From Novosphingopyxis sp965218915 (lineage in GTDB: Bacteria; Pseudomonadota; Alphaproteobacteria; Sphingomonadales; Sphingomonadaceae): a stretch of 64,000 nucleotides of DNA. The position numbers were made by a program, and so were the translations under genes. The notes beneath the pieces are model-generated. The model saw nothing but the letters and a program-made list of their open reading frames with translations, was not told the DNA's origin and searched no databases. Shown here piece by piece: positions 1 through 7,878 of this stretch (position 1 is its first letter; the number at the start of each line of letters is the position of its first letter). The DNA is taken from the NCBI RefSeq assembly GCF_965218915.1, contig NZ_OZ244708.1:2418001-2482000 (forward strand), read 5' to 3'.

Positions 1-798
1 CTTGCCGTCCTGTCCGTCGACCAGCACGCGAAAGCTGCCATCGGCGTTATCGGCCAGGCCGAGCGTGGCGGAGGTGCCGATTCCGGCGACCGTTTCCCCG
101 GCATAACGAACCGTGGCGACGCCATTGTCGCCCAGGCTGATATCGGCATCGATGCGCTCGCTGATGACGGCGAGCGCGGCGTCGCGCGTGTCGAGCAGCC
201 CGGCATAGGCCTGTGTGCCCGGCTGCGTGCGGCGTAGGTCGATATTGATCTTGGAGAGGTTTTCGAGCGACTGGTTGAGGCCGGTAATCTCGGCCCCGGC
301 GCGCTGCCCGAGCTGGTCGATCGCCACGCTTAGATTGCCCGAGGTACGACGGAAGGTCTCCGCCGTGCTGTCGATGTCATTGAGAAAGGTGACCCGCAGC
401 GCATGGTCGAACGGCGCCGCCGACAGTTCCTGCCCGCGTGCGTAGAAATCGCCGAGGCGCGCGCCGACATGCGCTCCGGCATTGTCGAGACCCGTCTCGA
501 TCGAGCTCAGCCAGCTCGTCGTCGTTTCGGCGCGTACCAGCGATGCGCCGCTCAGTCTTACCGACGCTTCGAGGAATTCGTCGCCCGAACGGGCAATCCC
601 GTTCACGTTGACGCCGCCAAGCCCGCTCTGCGCCGTATAGAGCGGGTTCAACGAGGCGGTGATGGTGGCGTCGCCCAACCGGACGTTGCGCCGGACATAA
701 TCGCCGTTCTCGGAATTCGCGATGTTCTGCGACACGGTGTCGAGCGCGGTGGAATAACCGCGCAGCGCCGAGCGGCCGATGCTGAGTAATCCGCTCAT
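1..798 (-). CDS. flgK: Flagellar hook-associated protein 1, FlgK (N-terminal part; C-terminus beyond window edge)
   Basis: FlgK joins the hook to the filament. Translating the minus strand from the ATG at 798 gives 266 open residues up to the window edge. The start, MSGLLSIGRSALRGYSTALD, followed by VSQNIANSENGDYVRR, is the rod/hook/HAP N-terminal helix signature with the SQNIAN box. The next 200 residues are helical and FlgK-like. The start overlaps the flgJ stop by the bases ATGA, so it is translationally coupled as the last visible gene of flgB-K. flgL would be expected just beyond the left edge. The family is usually 450-600 residues, so roughly half is missing. Confidence 0.93.
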   Translation of the reverse strand, partial: MSGLLSIGRSALRGYSTALDTVSQNIANSENGDYVRRNVRLGDATITASLNPLYTAQSGLGGVNVNGIARSGDEFLEASVRLSGASLVRAETTTSWLSSIETGLDNAGAHVGARLGDFYARGQELSAAPFDHALRVTFLNDIDSTAETFRRTSGNLSVAIDQLGQRAGAEITGLNQSLENLSKINIDLRRTQPGTQAYAGLLDTRDAALAVISERIDADISLGDNGVATVRYAGETVAGIGTSATLGLADNADGSFRVLVDGQDGK

Positions 799-1088
799 GA
801 TTTGCCCTCGAACTGTTTCAGCAGCAGCTCGGCGATGCCGAAATCGGTGCTGCCGGCCATCGCATCGGCCATGTGCGCGTCTTGCATGTCGCGGAACTGG
901 TCGGTCGCCTGGTTGCCGAAAATATCGTCGGCGAGCCCGGCGCTGCGCATCGATCTGATCATCTGGCGCAGAAACACCGCCTCGAACGCTTCCGCCGCCG
1001 CGCGCAGGTCATCCTTCTTCTGCGCCTTGCCGCTGTCACCAGCCGAAGCGGCGGCAACGGGACCGGTCGAGGCGATGGAATCGGTCAC
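795..1088 (-). CDS. flgJ: Rod-binding protein FlgJ, short form without muramidase domain
   Basis: 97 residues. It matches only the N-terminal rod-capping domain of FlgJ (AAEAFEAVFLRQMIRSMR, then a hydrophobic helix ending IAELLLKQFEG). Enteric FlgJ is about 310 residues because it adds a C-terminal glucosaminidase that opens peptidoglycan for the rod. That half is absent here, as in many alphaproteobacteria. A separate lytic transglycosylase at 10105-10902 in the same regulon is the obvious substitute. The gene overlaps flgI upstream by 4 bases and flgK downstream by 4 bases, so all three are tightly coupled. Confidence 0.93.
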   Translation of the reverse strand: MTDSIASTGPVAAASAGDSGKAQKKDDLRAAAEAFEAVFLRQMIRSMRSAGLADDIFGNQATDQFRDMQDAHMADAMAGSTDFGIAELLLKQFEGKS

Positions 1089-2197
1089 AGGATCACCAGC
1101 TCCGCCTTCAGCGCGCCGGCCTGTTTCAACGCATCGAGGATGGCCGCCAGATCGCTGGGGCTGGCGCCGATGGCATTGATCGACTGGACGATCTCCGACA
1201 GCGAGGCCCCGCGCGCGATGAACGCGTTGACGGGCCCATCATCGATGGTGATGTCGCTGCGCTGCTCGACCGCGGTCTGGCCGCGGCTGAGCGGGGCGGG
1301 CTGCACCACTTGCGGGGTTTCCTGAACGCGCACCGTCAGCGAGCCATGGCTCACCGCTGCCGGGCTGATCCGTACCGCGCCGTTGATGACGACGGTGCCG
1401 GTGCGCGCATTGACGATCACCCGCGCCGGAGCCTCGGCCGGGGTGACCTCCATATTCTCGATCGCGCCCATCAGCATGACCCGCTGCTGCGGATCGCCGG
1501 GTGCGCGGATGGTAATCGACACCGCGTCATTGGCCGAAGCGAGCTCTTCGCCGACCTTGGCGTTGATTGCATCGGCCACACGCAGGGCCGTCGTGAGATC
1601 GGCCTCGGCCAGATTGAATGTGAGAAAGGGGCTCTGCTCGAACCCGGTGGCGACGGCCCGCTCCACCGAAGCGCCGCCCGCGATGCGGCCGACCGATGGA
1701 ATGTTGACCGTGGTGGTCGATCCGTCGCGGCCTTCGACACCCAGACCGCCGACCGCCAGATTGCCCTGCGCCATGGCGTAAATCTCGCCATCGGCACCGA
1801 GCAGCGGCATCATGATCAGTGTGCCGCCGCGGAGCGACTTGGCCTTGCCGATCGCCGAGACGGTGATGTCGATGCGCTGGCCGGGCTTGGCCATGGCGGG
1901 AAGATCCGCCGTGACGAGTACCGCCGCTGCGTTCTTGGTCGCCGGGTTGACGCCCGGCGGCAAGGTCAGGCCGAAGCGCGTGGTGACGCCCTTCATCGCG
2001 ACGGTGGCGTATTCCAGGCTGTCGTCGCCCGTGCCGGCGAGGCCGACGACGATGCCGTAGCCGGTCAGCTGGTTGGTGCGCAGGCCTTGAAAGCCCCCCA
2101 GATCCTTGATCCGCTCAGCCGAAGCCGGCGATACCGCCAGCGTAACGGCCGAAAGAATCAATGCGATCCTGGCGAAGATGGAAGCAAAGCGGTTCAT
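1085..2197 (-). CDS. flgI: Flagellar P-ring protein FlgI
   Basis: 370 residues, the usual FlgI length. An N-terminal signal peptide (ARIALILSAVTLAVSPASA) directs Sec export to the periplasm. The mature start, ERIKDLGGFQGLRTNQLTGY, followed by GIVVGLAGTGD, is diagnostic. The C-terminal half contains the ARVIVNARTGTVVI block and ends in LKAELVIL, as expected. FlgI polymerises around the rod in the peptidoglycan layer, assisted by FlgA (8382-8909). Its ATG overlaps the flgH stop (ATGA) and its stop overlaps the flgJ start. Confidence 0.97.
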   Translation of the reverse strand: MNRFASIFARIALILSAVTLAVSPASAERIKDLGGFQGLRTNQLTGYGIVVGLAGTGDDSLEYATVAMKGVTTRFGLTLPPGVNPATKNAAAVLVTADLPAMAKPGQRIDITVSAIGKAKSLRGGTLIMMPLLGADGEIYAMAQGNLAVGGLGVEGRDGSTTTVNIPSVGRIAGGASVERAVATGFEQSPFLTFNLAEADLTTALRVADAINAKVGEELASANDAVSITIRAPGDPQQRVMLMGAIENMEVTPAEAPARVIVNARTGTVVINGAVRISPAAVSHGSLTVRVQETPQVVQPAPLSRGQTAVEQRSDITIDDGPVNAFIARGASLSEIVQSINAIGASPSDLAAILDALKQAGALKAELVIL

Positions 2198-2865
2198 CAG
2201 AACGGGCTCACAATGTTGAAGAAGCGTTGCAGCCAGCCCTGTTTGCTGGCCTGCGCGATCTCGCCGGCGCCGCCATAATCGATATGGGCATCGGCCACGC
2301 GGGTCGACGGCACGATATTCTCGGGGCCGATATCGGCGGTGCGCACGAGGCCGCTGAAGCGGACATATTCGTCGCCGCGGTTCAGGCGGATAAGTTTTTC
2401 GCCGCGCACCAGCATGGTGCCGTTCGGGAAGATCTGCGCCACGGTGACGCTGATCTGGCCGCTCAGCGCATTGCTCTGCTGCGCGCTGCCGCCACCCTTG
2501 AAATTGGTGCCGCCGCCGAAGCTGACATCGCTGGGGTCAAACAGGGACAGCGGGCCGGTGGTCGGCGGGGTGATGCCGAAGCTGCCGGACTTGTCGACAT
2601 TGGCGCTGTTCGATTTCACCGCCTGCGTGCGCTCGACCAAGGCGATGGTCAGCAGGTCGCCGATCCGCGCGGCGCGCGAGCCGGAGGTCAAAGCGGCATA
2701 GCCATTGGCGGCCTGGAAGATCGAGCCATCCGATGCGGCGACCGGCTGATATACCGGCGGCGGCGCGATGGTGGCGGCATAGGCCGGATCGGGCCGTGCC
2801 TGCTGATCGCCAAGGCAGGCGGTCAGCAGCGGCGCGGAGGCGAGCAGGATGAGAAGGTTTTTCAT
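2197..2865 (-). CDS. flgH: Flagellar L-ring lipoprotein FlgH
   Basis: 222 residues from the ATG at 2865; a TTG three codons upstream is possible but less likely. MKNLLILLASAPLLTACLG is a lipoprotein signal with lipobox LTAC, so the mature protein is lipidated and sits in the outer membrane as the L-ring. Conserved FlgH stretches include GSRAARIGDLLTIALVERTQ, then FKGGGSAQQSNALSGQISV and the RGEKLIRLNRGDEYVRFSGLVR region. The C-terminus ends WLQRFFNIVSPF, the typical FlgH tail. It lies between flgG and flgI with a 14-base gap upstream. Confidence 0.97.
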   Translation of the reverse strand: MKNLLILLASAPLLTACLGDQQARPDPAYAATIAPPPVYQPVAASDGSIFQAANGYAALTSGSRAARIGDLLTIALVERTQAVKSNSANVDKSGSFGITPPTTGPLSLFDPSDVSFGGGTNFKGGGSAQQSNALSGQISVTVAQIFPNGTMLVRGEKLIRLNRGDEYVRFSGLVRTADIGPENIVPSTRVADAHIDYGGAGEIAQASKQGWLQRFFNIVSPF

Positions 2866-2879
2866 GGGGCTCAAGATCC

Positions 2880-3668
2880 TCAGAGCTGCTGATTAGCGAA
2901 TTGGAGCATTTCGTCGGTCGCCTTGATCATCTTGGAATTGACCTCATAGGCGCGCTGGGTCTCGATCATGTCGACCAGCTCCTCGACGATGTTGACGTTG
3001 GAGCCCTCGAGCGCGCCTTGGCGCAGCACGCCGCGCCCTTCCTCGCCCGCCGCGCCGGTGATCGGCGCGCCGCTCGCCGCGGTCTCCTTGAGCAGATTGT
3101 TGCCGACCGATTCCAGCCCGGCGCCGTTGACGAAATTGGCGAGCTCGATCTTGCCCAGCTCATTGGGTTCGGCCTGTCCGGCAAGCGTCGCCGACACGGT
3201 GCCGTCGGCGCCGATCGTGACCGACGTCGCGCCCTCGGGCACCTGAATCTGCGGCTGGATCGGCAGACCCTCGGACGTGACCATCTGGCCGTCGGCGGTC
3301 AGATTGAAATTGCCCGCGCGGGTGTAGGCGGTGGTTCCATCGGGCATCTCCACTTGGAAATAGCCCGCGCCCTCGATCGCCAGATCCATCGCATTGCCGG
3401 TGGTCTGCAGCGATCCCTGCGTATCGATCCGCGCGGTGCCGGAAATCGCCACGCCGGTGCCGAGCGAAAGGCCGACGGCGAACTTGTTCTGCTGGTCCGA
3501 CGCGGCGCCCTTCTGGACGACCTGCTGATAGGCCAGCGTCTCGAACTGCGCGCGGTCGCGCTTGAAGCCGGTGGTGTTCACGTTGGCCAGGTTGTTGGCG
3601 ATCACGCGCATCTTGGTGTTCTGTGCGTCGAGCCCGGTGCGGGCGACCTGCAAGGCTGAATTGCTCAT
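2880..3668 (-). CDS. flgG: Distal rod protein FlgG
   Basis: 262 residues, exactly the usual FlgG size. The N-terminus SNSALQVARTGLDAQNTKMR and ANNLANVNTTGFKRDRAQFE is the rod-protein signature. The C-terminal helix reads VNIVEELVDMIETQRAYEVN, then SKMIKATDEMLQFANQQL. FlgG forms the distal rod that crosses the P- and L-rings, and is exported by the flagellar type III apparatus without a cleaved signal. It is the third gene of the flgE-F-G-H-I-J-K stretch. Confidence 0.97.
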   Translation of the reverse strand: MSNSALQVARTGLDAQNTKMRVIANNLANVNTTGFKRDRAQFETLAYQQVVQKGAASDQQNKFAVGLSLGTGVAISGTARIDTQGSLQTTGNAMDLAIEGAGYFQVEMPDGTTAYTRAGNFNLTADGQMVTSEGLPIQPQIQVPEGATSVTIGADGTVSATLAGQAEPNELGKIELANFVNGAGLESVGNNLLKETAASGAPITGAAGEEGRGVLRQGALEGSNVNIVEELVDMIETQRAYEVNSKMIKATDEMLQFANQQL

Positions 3669-3695
3669 GGTTTCCTGTCTCCTTCGGTCGTCGGC

Positions 3696-4439
3696 TTAGC
3701 GCGGCATCTGCATGACGCTCGCGCCGCCATCGTCCATTTCCTTGGCGGTGGTGAGAAGCTTGACCTGCGCCTCGTAGGCACGGCTGGTCTCGATCATGTC
3801 GACCAGCGCCTGGGTCATGTTGACGTTCGATCCCTCCAACGCGCCGCTTTGCAGCCTTGCATCCGGATCTGACGGCAGCGCGCCGCCATTCTTAACCCGA
3901 AAGAGGGTATCCTCGCCCTTAACGATCTCGCTGCCCTTGGGGCTGACTATGCGCAGATGGTCGATCTGCTGCGGCTGGTTCGGATCGCCGCCCTTGGGCA
4001 CGATCCAGACGCCGCCATCCTCGGCGATGCGGATAGTGTCGGCGGGCGGCACGACCAGCGGACCGCCCTCGCCCAGCACGGGATGCCCGTCGCCGGTGGT
4101 GAGGAGGCCGCTTTCGTTCATCATCAGATCGCCGCGGCGGGTATAACCCTCGTCGCCACCCGGCGCCTGCACCGCCAGCAAACTCTGTCCGCCCAGCGCG
4201 ATGTCGAGCGGACGACCCGTCTCCTTCACCGCGCCGGGGTTCATGTCGGCGGCCAGCACATATTCATTGGGAGTCGCACGGCTCTGCAGCCCTTCGCCAT
4301 GGATATATTGCGCCTGCGCGCTGACGATTTCAGCGCGAAAGCCGGTGGTGTCCGCGTTCGCCATATTATGCGCGATCGCGGTCTGGCGATTCATTACCCC
4401 CTGCATGGCGCGAAGGCTGAGATGGATCATCCTATCCAT
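3696..4439 (-). CDS. flgF: Proximal rod protein FlgF
   Basis: 247 residues. The N-terminus MDRMIHLSLRAMQGVMNRQ, then AIAHNMANADTTGFRAEIVS, matches FlgF rather than FlgG or FlgE. The C-terminus (GALEGSNVNMTQALVDMIET, then SRAYEAQVKLLTTAKEMDD) is the conserved rod helix. A 27-base gap separates it from flgG. Upstream, a 236-base gap filled with dispersed hairpin repeats separates it from flgE, the only real break in this operon; transcription probably reads through. Confidence 0.95.
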   Translation of the reverse strand: MDRMIHLSLRAMQGVMNRQTAIAHNMANADTTGFRAEIVSAQAQYIHGEGLQSRATPNEYVLAADMNPGAVKETGRPLDIALGGQSLLAVQAPGGDEGYTRRGDLMMNESGLLTTGDGHPVLGEGGPLVVPPADTIRIAEDGGVWIVPKGGDPNQPQQIDHLRIVSPKGSEIVKGEDTLFRVKNGGALPSDPDARLQSGALEGSNVNMTQALVDMIETSRAYEAQVKLLTTAKEMDDGGASVMQMPR

Positions 4440-4449
4440 GGACTACTCC

Positions 4450-4640
4450 CATAATACCCTTTCCCGCTCGCGGGAGAGGAGCGAGCCCCGGACTTGATCC
4501 GGGGCGCAGCGGTGAGGGCTTGTTCAGCAGCGCCGAACTGTCGATGGCGCTTCGCGCCACCCACCCTCATCCGACTGCGCCTAGCCGGTACACCGGCAAG
4601 GCTCCGTATCCTTCTCCCGCCGAGGGCAGGAGAAGGTATT
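4450..4640. repeat. Dispersed intergenic hairpin repeat (family C)
   Basis: Composite of inverted repeats between flgF and flgE. It includes a CCCGCTCGCGGGAGAGG arm, CCCCGGACTTGATCCGGGG, the CCACCCTCATCC box, and a closing CTTCTCCCGCC...AGGAGAAGG hairpin. The same modules recur at 16290-16376 and 36076-36266. It contains no ORF of its own. It looks like a non-autonomous REP/BIME-type element that could fold in the flg transcript and alter the flgE to flgF ratio. Confidence 0.7.
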
Positions 4641-4675
4641 GAAAACCTAGTGAAGTCAAACCGGCACATTATCGA

Positions 4676-5506
4676 TCAGACCTGCAGGTTGACGATCGTC
4701 TGGGTCATGTTGTTGGCGGTCTCGATCGCCTGCGCATTCGCCTGGAAATTGCGCTGCGCTGCGATCAGCGAAACCAGTTCCTCGGTGATGTCGATATTGG
4801 CGGTTTCGAGCGAACCCGAGCGCACGGTGCCGAGCGGGCCGGTGCCGGCCTGCGACAGCGCGGCGAGCCCGGAAGTGCCGGTCGCCTGCCAATGCGCGTC
4901 GCCGACGGGACGCAGGCCCTCGACCGCGACGAAGCTCGCCATCGCCAGCGACCCCAGCGCCTGCTGGTTGCCGTTGGAATAGGTGGCGGTGATCACGCCG
5001 TTGGTGCCCACCGAGATATTCGCGAGCACGGCGTTGGGATCGTTCGGATCGGTTTCCGGAAGCACCAGGCTGGTGAGGTCGGCCGAATTCGACGAGGTGA
5101 TCTCGCCATCGGCGTTCACCGGGAGCATCTGGATGATGTTGCCGGTGGCGTCGACCACTTCGCGGGTGTTGTTCACGCTGAACGAACCGTTGCGCGTATA
5201 GGTGATCGCCGCCGTCGAGGACGGGCTCTTCACCGTGAAAAAGCCTTCGCCGGCCACCGCCAGATCGAGCGTGCGGTCGGTCGATTCCAGCGTACCCTGG
5301 GTGAACTGCTGGGTGATGCCCTGCAGCTGGACGCCCTGGCCCGCGATCATCTTGGTGGTCTGGGTCGGCGAGGCGGCGAACAGGTCGCCGAACTGCGCGC
5401 GGCTTTTCTTGAAGCCGGTCGAGTTGCTGTTGGCGATGTTGTTCGACACCACCGACAGATCGGATTGCGCGGCTTTCAGGCCGCTGAGCGAGGTAAGGAA
5501 GGACAT
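4676..5506 (-). CDS. flgE: Flagellar hook protein FlgE, unusually short
   Basis: 276 residues. MSFLTSLSGLKAAQSDLSVV, then NNIANSNSTGFKKSRAQFGD, is the FlgE rather than FlgG/FlgF start. The C-terminus (NIDITEELVSLIAAQRNFQA, then ANAQAIETANNMTQTIVNLQ) is a hook helix. The gene follows flgD, which encodes the hook cap, as expected. FlgE is commonly 400 or more residues, with outer D2/D3 domains inserted in the middle. Here the centre is only a D1-sized segment, so the hook should be thin-walled. Function call is secure; the size is the oddity. Confidence 0.93.
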   Translation of the reverse strand: MSFLTSLSGLKAAQSDLSVVSNNIANSNSTGFKKSRAQFGDLFAASPTQTTKMIAGQGVQLQGITQQFTQGTLESTDRTLDLAVAGEGFFTVKSPSSTAAITYTRNGSFSVNNTREVVDATGNIIQMLPVNADGEITSSNSADLTSLVLPETDPNDPNAVLANISVGTNGVITATYSNGNQQALGSLAMASFVAVEGLRPVGDAHWQATGTSGLAALSQAGTGPLGTVRSGSLETANIDITEELVSLIAAQRNFQANAQAIETANNMTQTIVNLQV

Positions 5507-5555
5507 GGGGCTTTCTCCTGGGACTAAATGCTTGGGTTGATCTTGCTGCTAAGGC

Positions 5556-6200
5556 TCAGCCGACGCCGCGCACGGCGGACACCTCGACGGGACCGATGGG
5601 GGTGGTGAGCGCGGCGCCCGCGGCGGAAACGCCGACGGCGCTGACGGGAAGCCAGGTCGCGGTCGAGATCGCGACCCCGCCCGATACGCGCACCTTTAGG
5701 TTGCCGAGGTCTTTCGGCTGACCGTTTTCATCGACGCTCTGGAAGGCGAACGGCACCTTGCCCGCTTCGACCGGTCCGGCGGCGGCCGAACGCACGACAT
5801 TGCCGTCCGCATCGACCAGATCGATGGTCAGCTGGTCGCTGGGCGTCGCCAGATCGAGCTCGCCGCGATAGAGCCCGCCGGCGTCCATCGCCGCGACATC
5901 GCCATTGGCGAGCACCGACTTGCCGATGAACTGCGAAGCCTCGGACAGGCGCGAGCCCGAAAAGGCCTCCGAGATCGCTTTTAGCGACTGGTTCATCTCG
6001 GCGATGCCGGCAACGGATGAGAATTGTGCCATCTGCGCAACCATCGCCTGATTGTCGACCGGTTTGAACGGGTCCTGGAACTTCAGCTGCGCGGTCATCA
6101 GCTTCAGGAACGAGGTCTGATCGAGCGACCCACCGCCGGTGGCGCCGGTCGGCTGCGCCAGCGTCAGGCCGGGCGGAAGCGTGCTTGAAATGTCGCTCAT
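5556..6200 (-). CDS. flgD: Hook cap / scaffolding protein FlgD
   Basis: 214 residues. The N-terminal DQTSFLKLMTAQLKFQDPFK, then PVDNQAMVAQMAQFSSVAGI, is the FlgD hallmark. It is followed by a FLIK/Tudor-like domain (SQFIGKSVLANGDVAAMDAG) and a C-terminal Ig-like region. FlgD caps the growing hook, guides FlgE assembly and is lost at hook completion. The ATG overlaps the flgC stop (ATGA), and flgE follows 49 bases downstream. Confidence 0.96.
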   Translation of the reverse strand: MSDISSTLPPGLTLAQPTGATGGGSLDQTSFLKLMTAQLKFQDPFKPVDNQAMVAQMAQFSSVAGIAEMNQSLKAISEAFSGSRLSEASQFIGKSVLANGDVAAMDAGGLYRGELDLATPSDQLTIDLVDADGNVVRSAAAGPVEAGKVPFAFQSVDENGQPKDLGNLKVRVSGGVAISTATWLPVSAVGVSAAGAALTTPIGPVEVSAVRGVG

Positions 6201-6601
6201 TTGCCCATCCTCACGGTGTCCAGGATCAGCGACTTGGCGGTCTGCATCACCTGCACATTGTTCTGATATTGCCGGGCGGTCTCGATCATATCGATCAGCT
6301 CGGCGGCCTCATCGACGCCCGCGTCCCAGACGTTGCCGTCGGCATCGGCAAGCGGGTTGGTCGGATCGTGGCGCATTTTGGGTTCGGTGTTCGATTTCAC
6401 CACTTTTTCGACATCGACGGTGGCGATACCGTCGGCCGCGCTCGCGGTGCGGAAGACCGGCTTCAGCGCGCGATAGGCTTCCGCCGCGCTGCTATAGGTC
6501 GTGCGCGCGTTGGCGAGGTTCGACGCGGTGGTGTTCATCCGGGTCAGCTGCGCCGACATGGCGCGCCCCGAAATGTCGAAGATGTTCATTGGGCCTGGCA
6601 T
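6197..6601 (-). CDS. flgC: Proximal rod protein FlgC
   Basis: 134 residues from the ATG at 6601, which has a GAGGGG ribosome-binding sequence inside the flgB end; an internal ATG at 6589 (MNIFDISGRAMSAQL) is the alternative. The conserved core is ANARTTYSSAAEAYRALKPV and the C-terminal helix is EAAELIDMIETARQYQNNVQ, both typical of FlgC. It lies directly between flgB and flgD with overlapping or near-zero spacing. Confidence 0.95.
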   Translation of the reverse strand: MPGPMNIFDISGRAMSAQLTRMNTTASNLANARTTYSSAAEAYRALKPVFRTASAADGIATVDVEKVVKSNTEPKMRHDPTNPLADADGNVWDAGVDEAAELIDMIETARQYQNNVQVMQTAKSLILDTVRMGK

Positions 6602-6604
6602 GGA

Positions 6605-6952
6605 TCATTCCCCTCTGATCGCGCGGGTGAGCGTGTTGACGCGCGCTTCGAGGAAGGACAGCGTGGTCGAATAGCCCACCGCGTTCTCCGCGAAGAGCGT
6701 CTGTTCGGTGGAAAGCTCCACGGTGTTGCCGTCCAGCGAGGACTGCAGCGGTACGCGGTATCCGGCATGGCCTTCCATCGCGCGATCCGCGGTCGAGCCG
6801 CCGACCACCTCGCGCATCGCCTTCTCGAAATCGAGATCGCGTGCCTTGTATCCGGGCGTCGCGGCGTTCGCGATGTTGGAGGCGAGCATCGACAGTCGCT
6901 GCGATCGCAGCTGAAGCGCGTCCCCGTGAATGCCGAAAATCTTGTCTGCCAT
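6605..6952 (-). CDS. flgB: Proximal rod protein FlgB
   Basis: 115 residues, first gene of the leftward operon. DKIFGIHGDALQLRSQRLSM, then LASNIANAATPGYKARDLDF, is the FlgB signature. The tail (LFAENAVGYSTTLSFLEARV) also fits. FlgB is the rod subunit that contacts FliE and the export gate. The gene starts about 75 bases downstream of a perfect sigma-54 site (7027-7042), which should set expression of the whole flgB-K operon. Confidence 0.95.
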   Translation of the reverse strand: MADKIFGIHGDALQLRSQRLSMLASNIANAATPGYKARDLDFEKAMREVVGGSTADRAMEGHAGYRVPLQSSLDGNTVELSTEQTLFAENAVGYSTTLSFLEARVNTLTRAIRGE

Positions 6953-7026
6953 AGTGCGTTTCCTGCTTAATCCTGGCCGCTATCTACCGTTGACGAGCCG
7001 GGACAATGGTTTGCCGAACATGATCA

Positions 7027-7042
7027 AGCAAAGGCCGTGCCA
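7027..7042 (-). promoter_or_regulatory. Sigma-54 (-24/-12) promoter of flgBCDEFGHIJK
   Basis: On the minus strand the sequence reads TGGCACG-GCCT-TTGCT, a perfect match to the sigma-54 consensus TGGCACG-N4-TTGCW with correct GG to GC spacing. The identical 16-mer precedes flgA (8324-8339). Transcription should begin about 12 bases past the GC, some 60 bases before flgB. The two AAA+ activators at 17580 and 33562 are the likely partners. Confidence 0.9.
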
Positions 7043-7100
7043 AATCGCGAGATTATGGAAATGAAGCGGTTTCTTGCGGATTCTGACGCAGCAGCGCCAA

Positions 7101-7143
7101 CCGGGCGGCAGATTTTTGCCGCCCGGCAATATTTTGCCGCCCG
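7101..7143 (+). promoter_or_regulatory. Nested inverted repeats in the leader of the MotA-like gene
   Basis: CCGGGCGGCA (7101-7110) pairs perfectly with TGCCGCCCGG (7117-7126) around the 6-base loop GATTTT. A second copy of TGCCGCCCG (7135-7143) could pair with the same left arm. In addition CGGCAA-TATT-TTGCCG (7124-7139) is itself a hairpin. These mutually exclusive structures end four bases before the GAGGGACAGGA ribosome-binding region. They could be an attenuator or translational switch; transcription across them has not been shown. Confidence 0.45.
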
Positions 7144-7158
7144 CACGAGGGACAGGAA

Positions 7159-7878
7159 ATGACAACAGCACAACTCGGCCAGTTTCTCGATCCCGGAGCA
7201 TTGGCGCTGATCGGTCTTGGATGCCTGCTGGTTGCAGCGATCCAGAATGGGCTTGGCGGTCTCGGCACCGCACTTGCCGCTGCCGGGCGTCTGGTTCGCT
7301 CGGCAGGCGAACGCGAACGGGCCAGGCTCGCCGCGATCATGCTCGAAGATCTGGTTCAGCGCCGCGGCGTCAGTTGCGCGGATCGCGAGGTCGGCGCCTG
7401 TGCCTTTACTCATCAGCTCGGCACGATGATGTCCGACGAGCCCGGATTCGAAAGTTATGCCAAAGCGGTCGACGGGCTGCTTCAGGCGTGCGCTGCCAGG
7501 CGTGCCCGAGCGATCCAGGTCTGGAACGACCTCGCCGACGCCGCCCCGGCGCTCGGTATGCTGGGCACGGTGCTCGGTCTGGTCCAGATGTTCGGAGCGA
7601 TGGACAGCGCGGAAGGGATCGGCGCGGCCATGGCGATGTGTCTGCTCACCAGCCTCTACGGCCTGATCTTCGCGCATCTCGTAGCCGGGCCGATTGCTCG
7701 GCGCCTGGAAATGATCGGCGAGCATGAGGGAGCGTGGCAGGGGGAGACGGCGCAGCGCATGCTGAAGCTGGCCCGGCGCGAATATCCCGACCGCGCGATG
7801 CGCAGGACATCGCCCGCGGCTGCGAAAGACGAGGCGTCCCGCACCCATCCTGATCTGGTCAAGGCGCTGCGTCGATGA
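7159..7878 (+). CDS. MotA/TolQ/ExbB-family proton-channel protein (flagellar stator candidate)
   Basis: 239 residues. The C-terminal half is the MotA/ExbB channel domain: APALGMLGTVLGLVQMFGAM (about 129-148, its Pro130 aligning with the essential TM3 proline of MotA), then a second hydrophobic helix AMAMCLLTSLYGLIFAHLVA. Only one hydrophobic segment (about 11-33) precedes the cytoplasmic stretch, so the topology looks like three-helix ExbB/TolQ rather than four-helix MotA (about 290 residues). The gene overlaps the MotB-like gene by 4 bases and sits between flgB and flgA. It is probably one half of a small motility stator. A Tol/Exb-like energiser is the alternative. Confidence 0.75.
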   Translation: MTTAQLGQFLDPGALALIGLGCLLVAAIQNGLGGLGTALAAAGRLVRSAGERERARLAAIMLEDLVQRRGVSCADREVGACAFTHQLGTMMSDEPGFESYAKAVDGLLQACAARRARAIQVWNDLADAAPALGMLGTVLGLVQMFGAMDSAEGIGAAMAMCLLTSLYGLIFAHLVAGPIARRLEMIGEHEGAWQGETAQRMLKLARREYPDRAMRRTSPAAAKDEASRTHPDLVKALRR

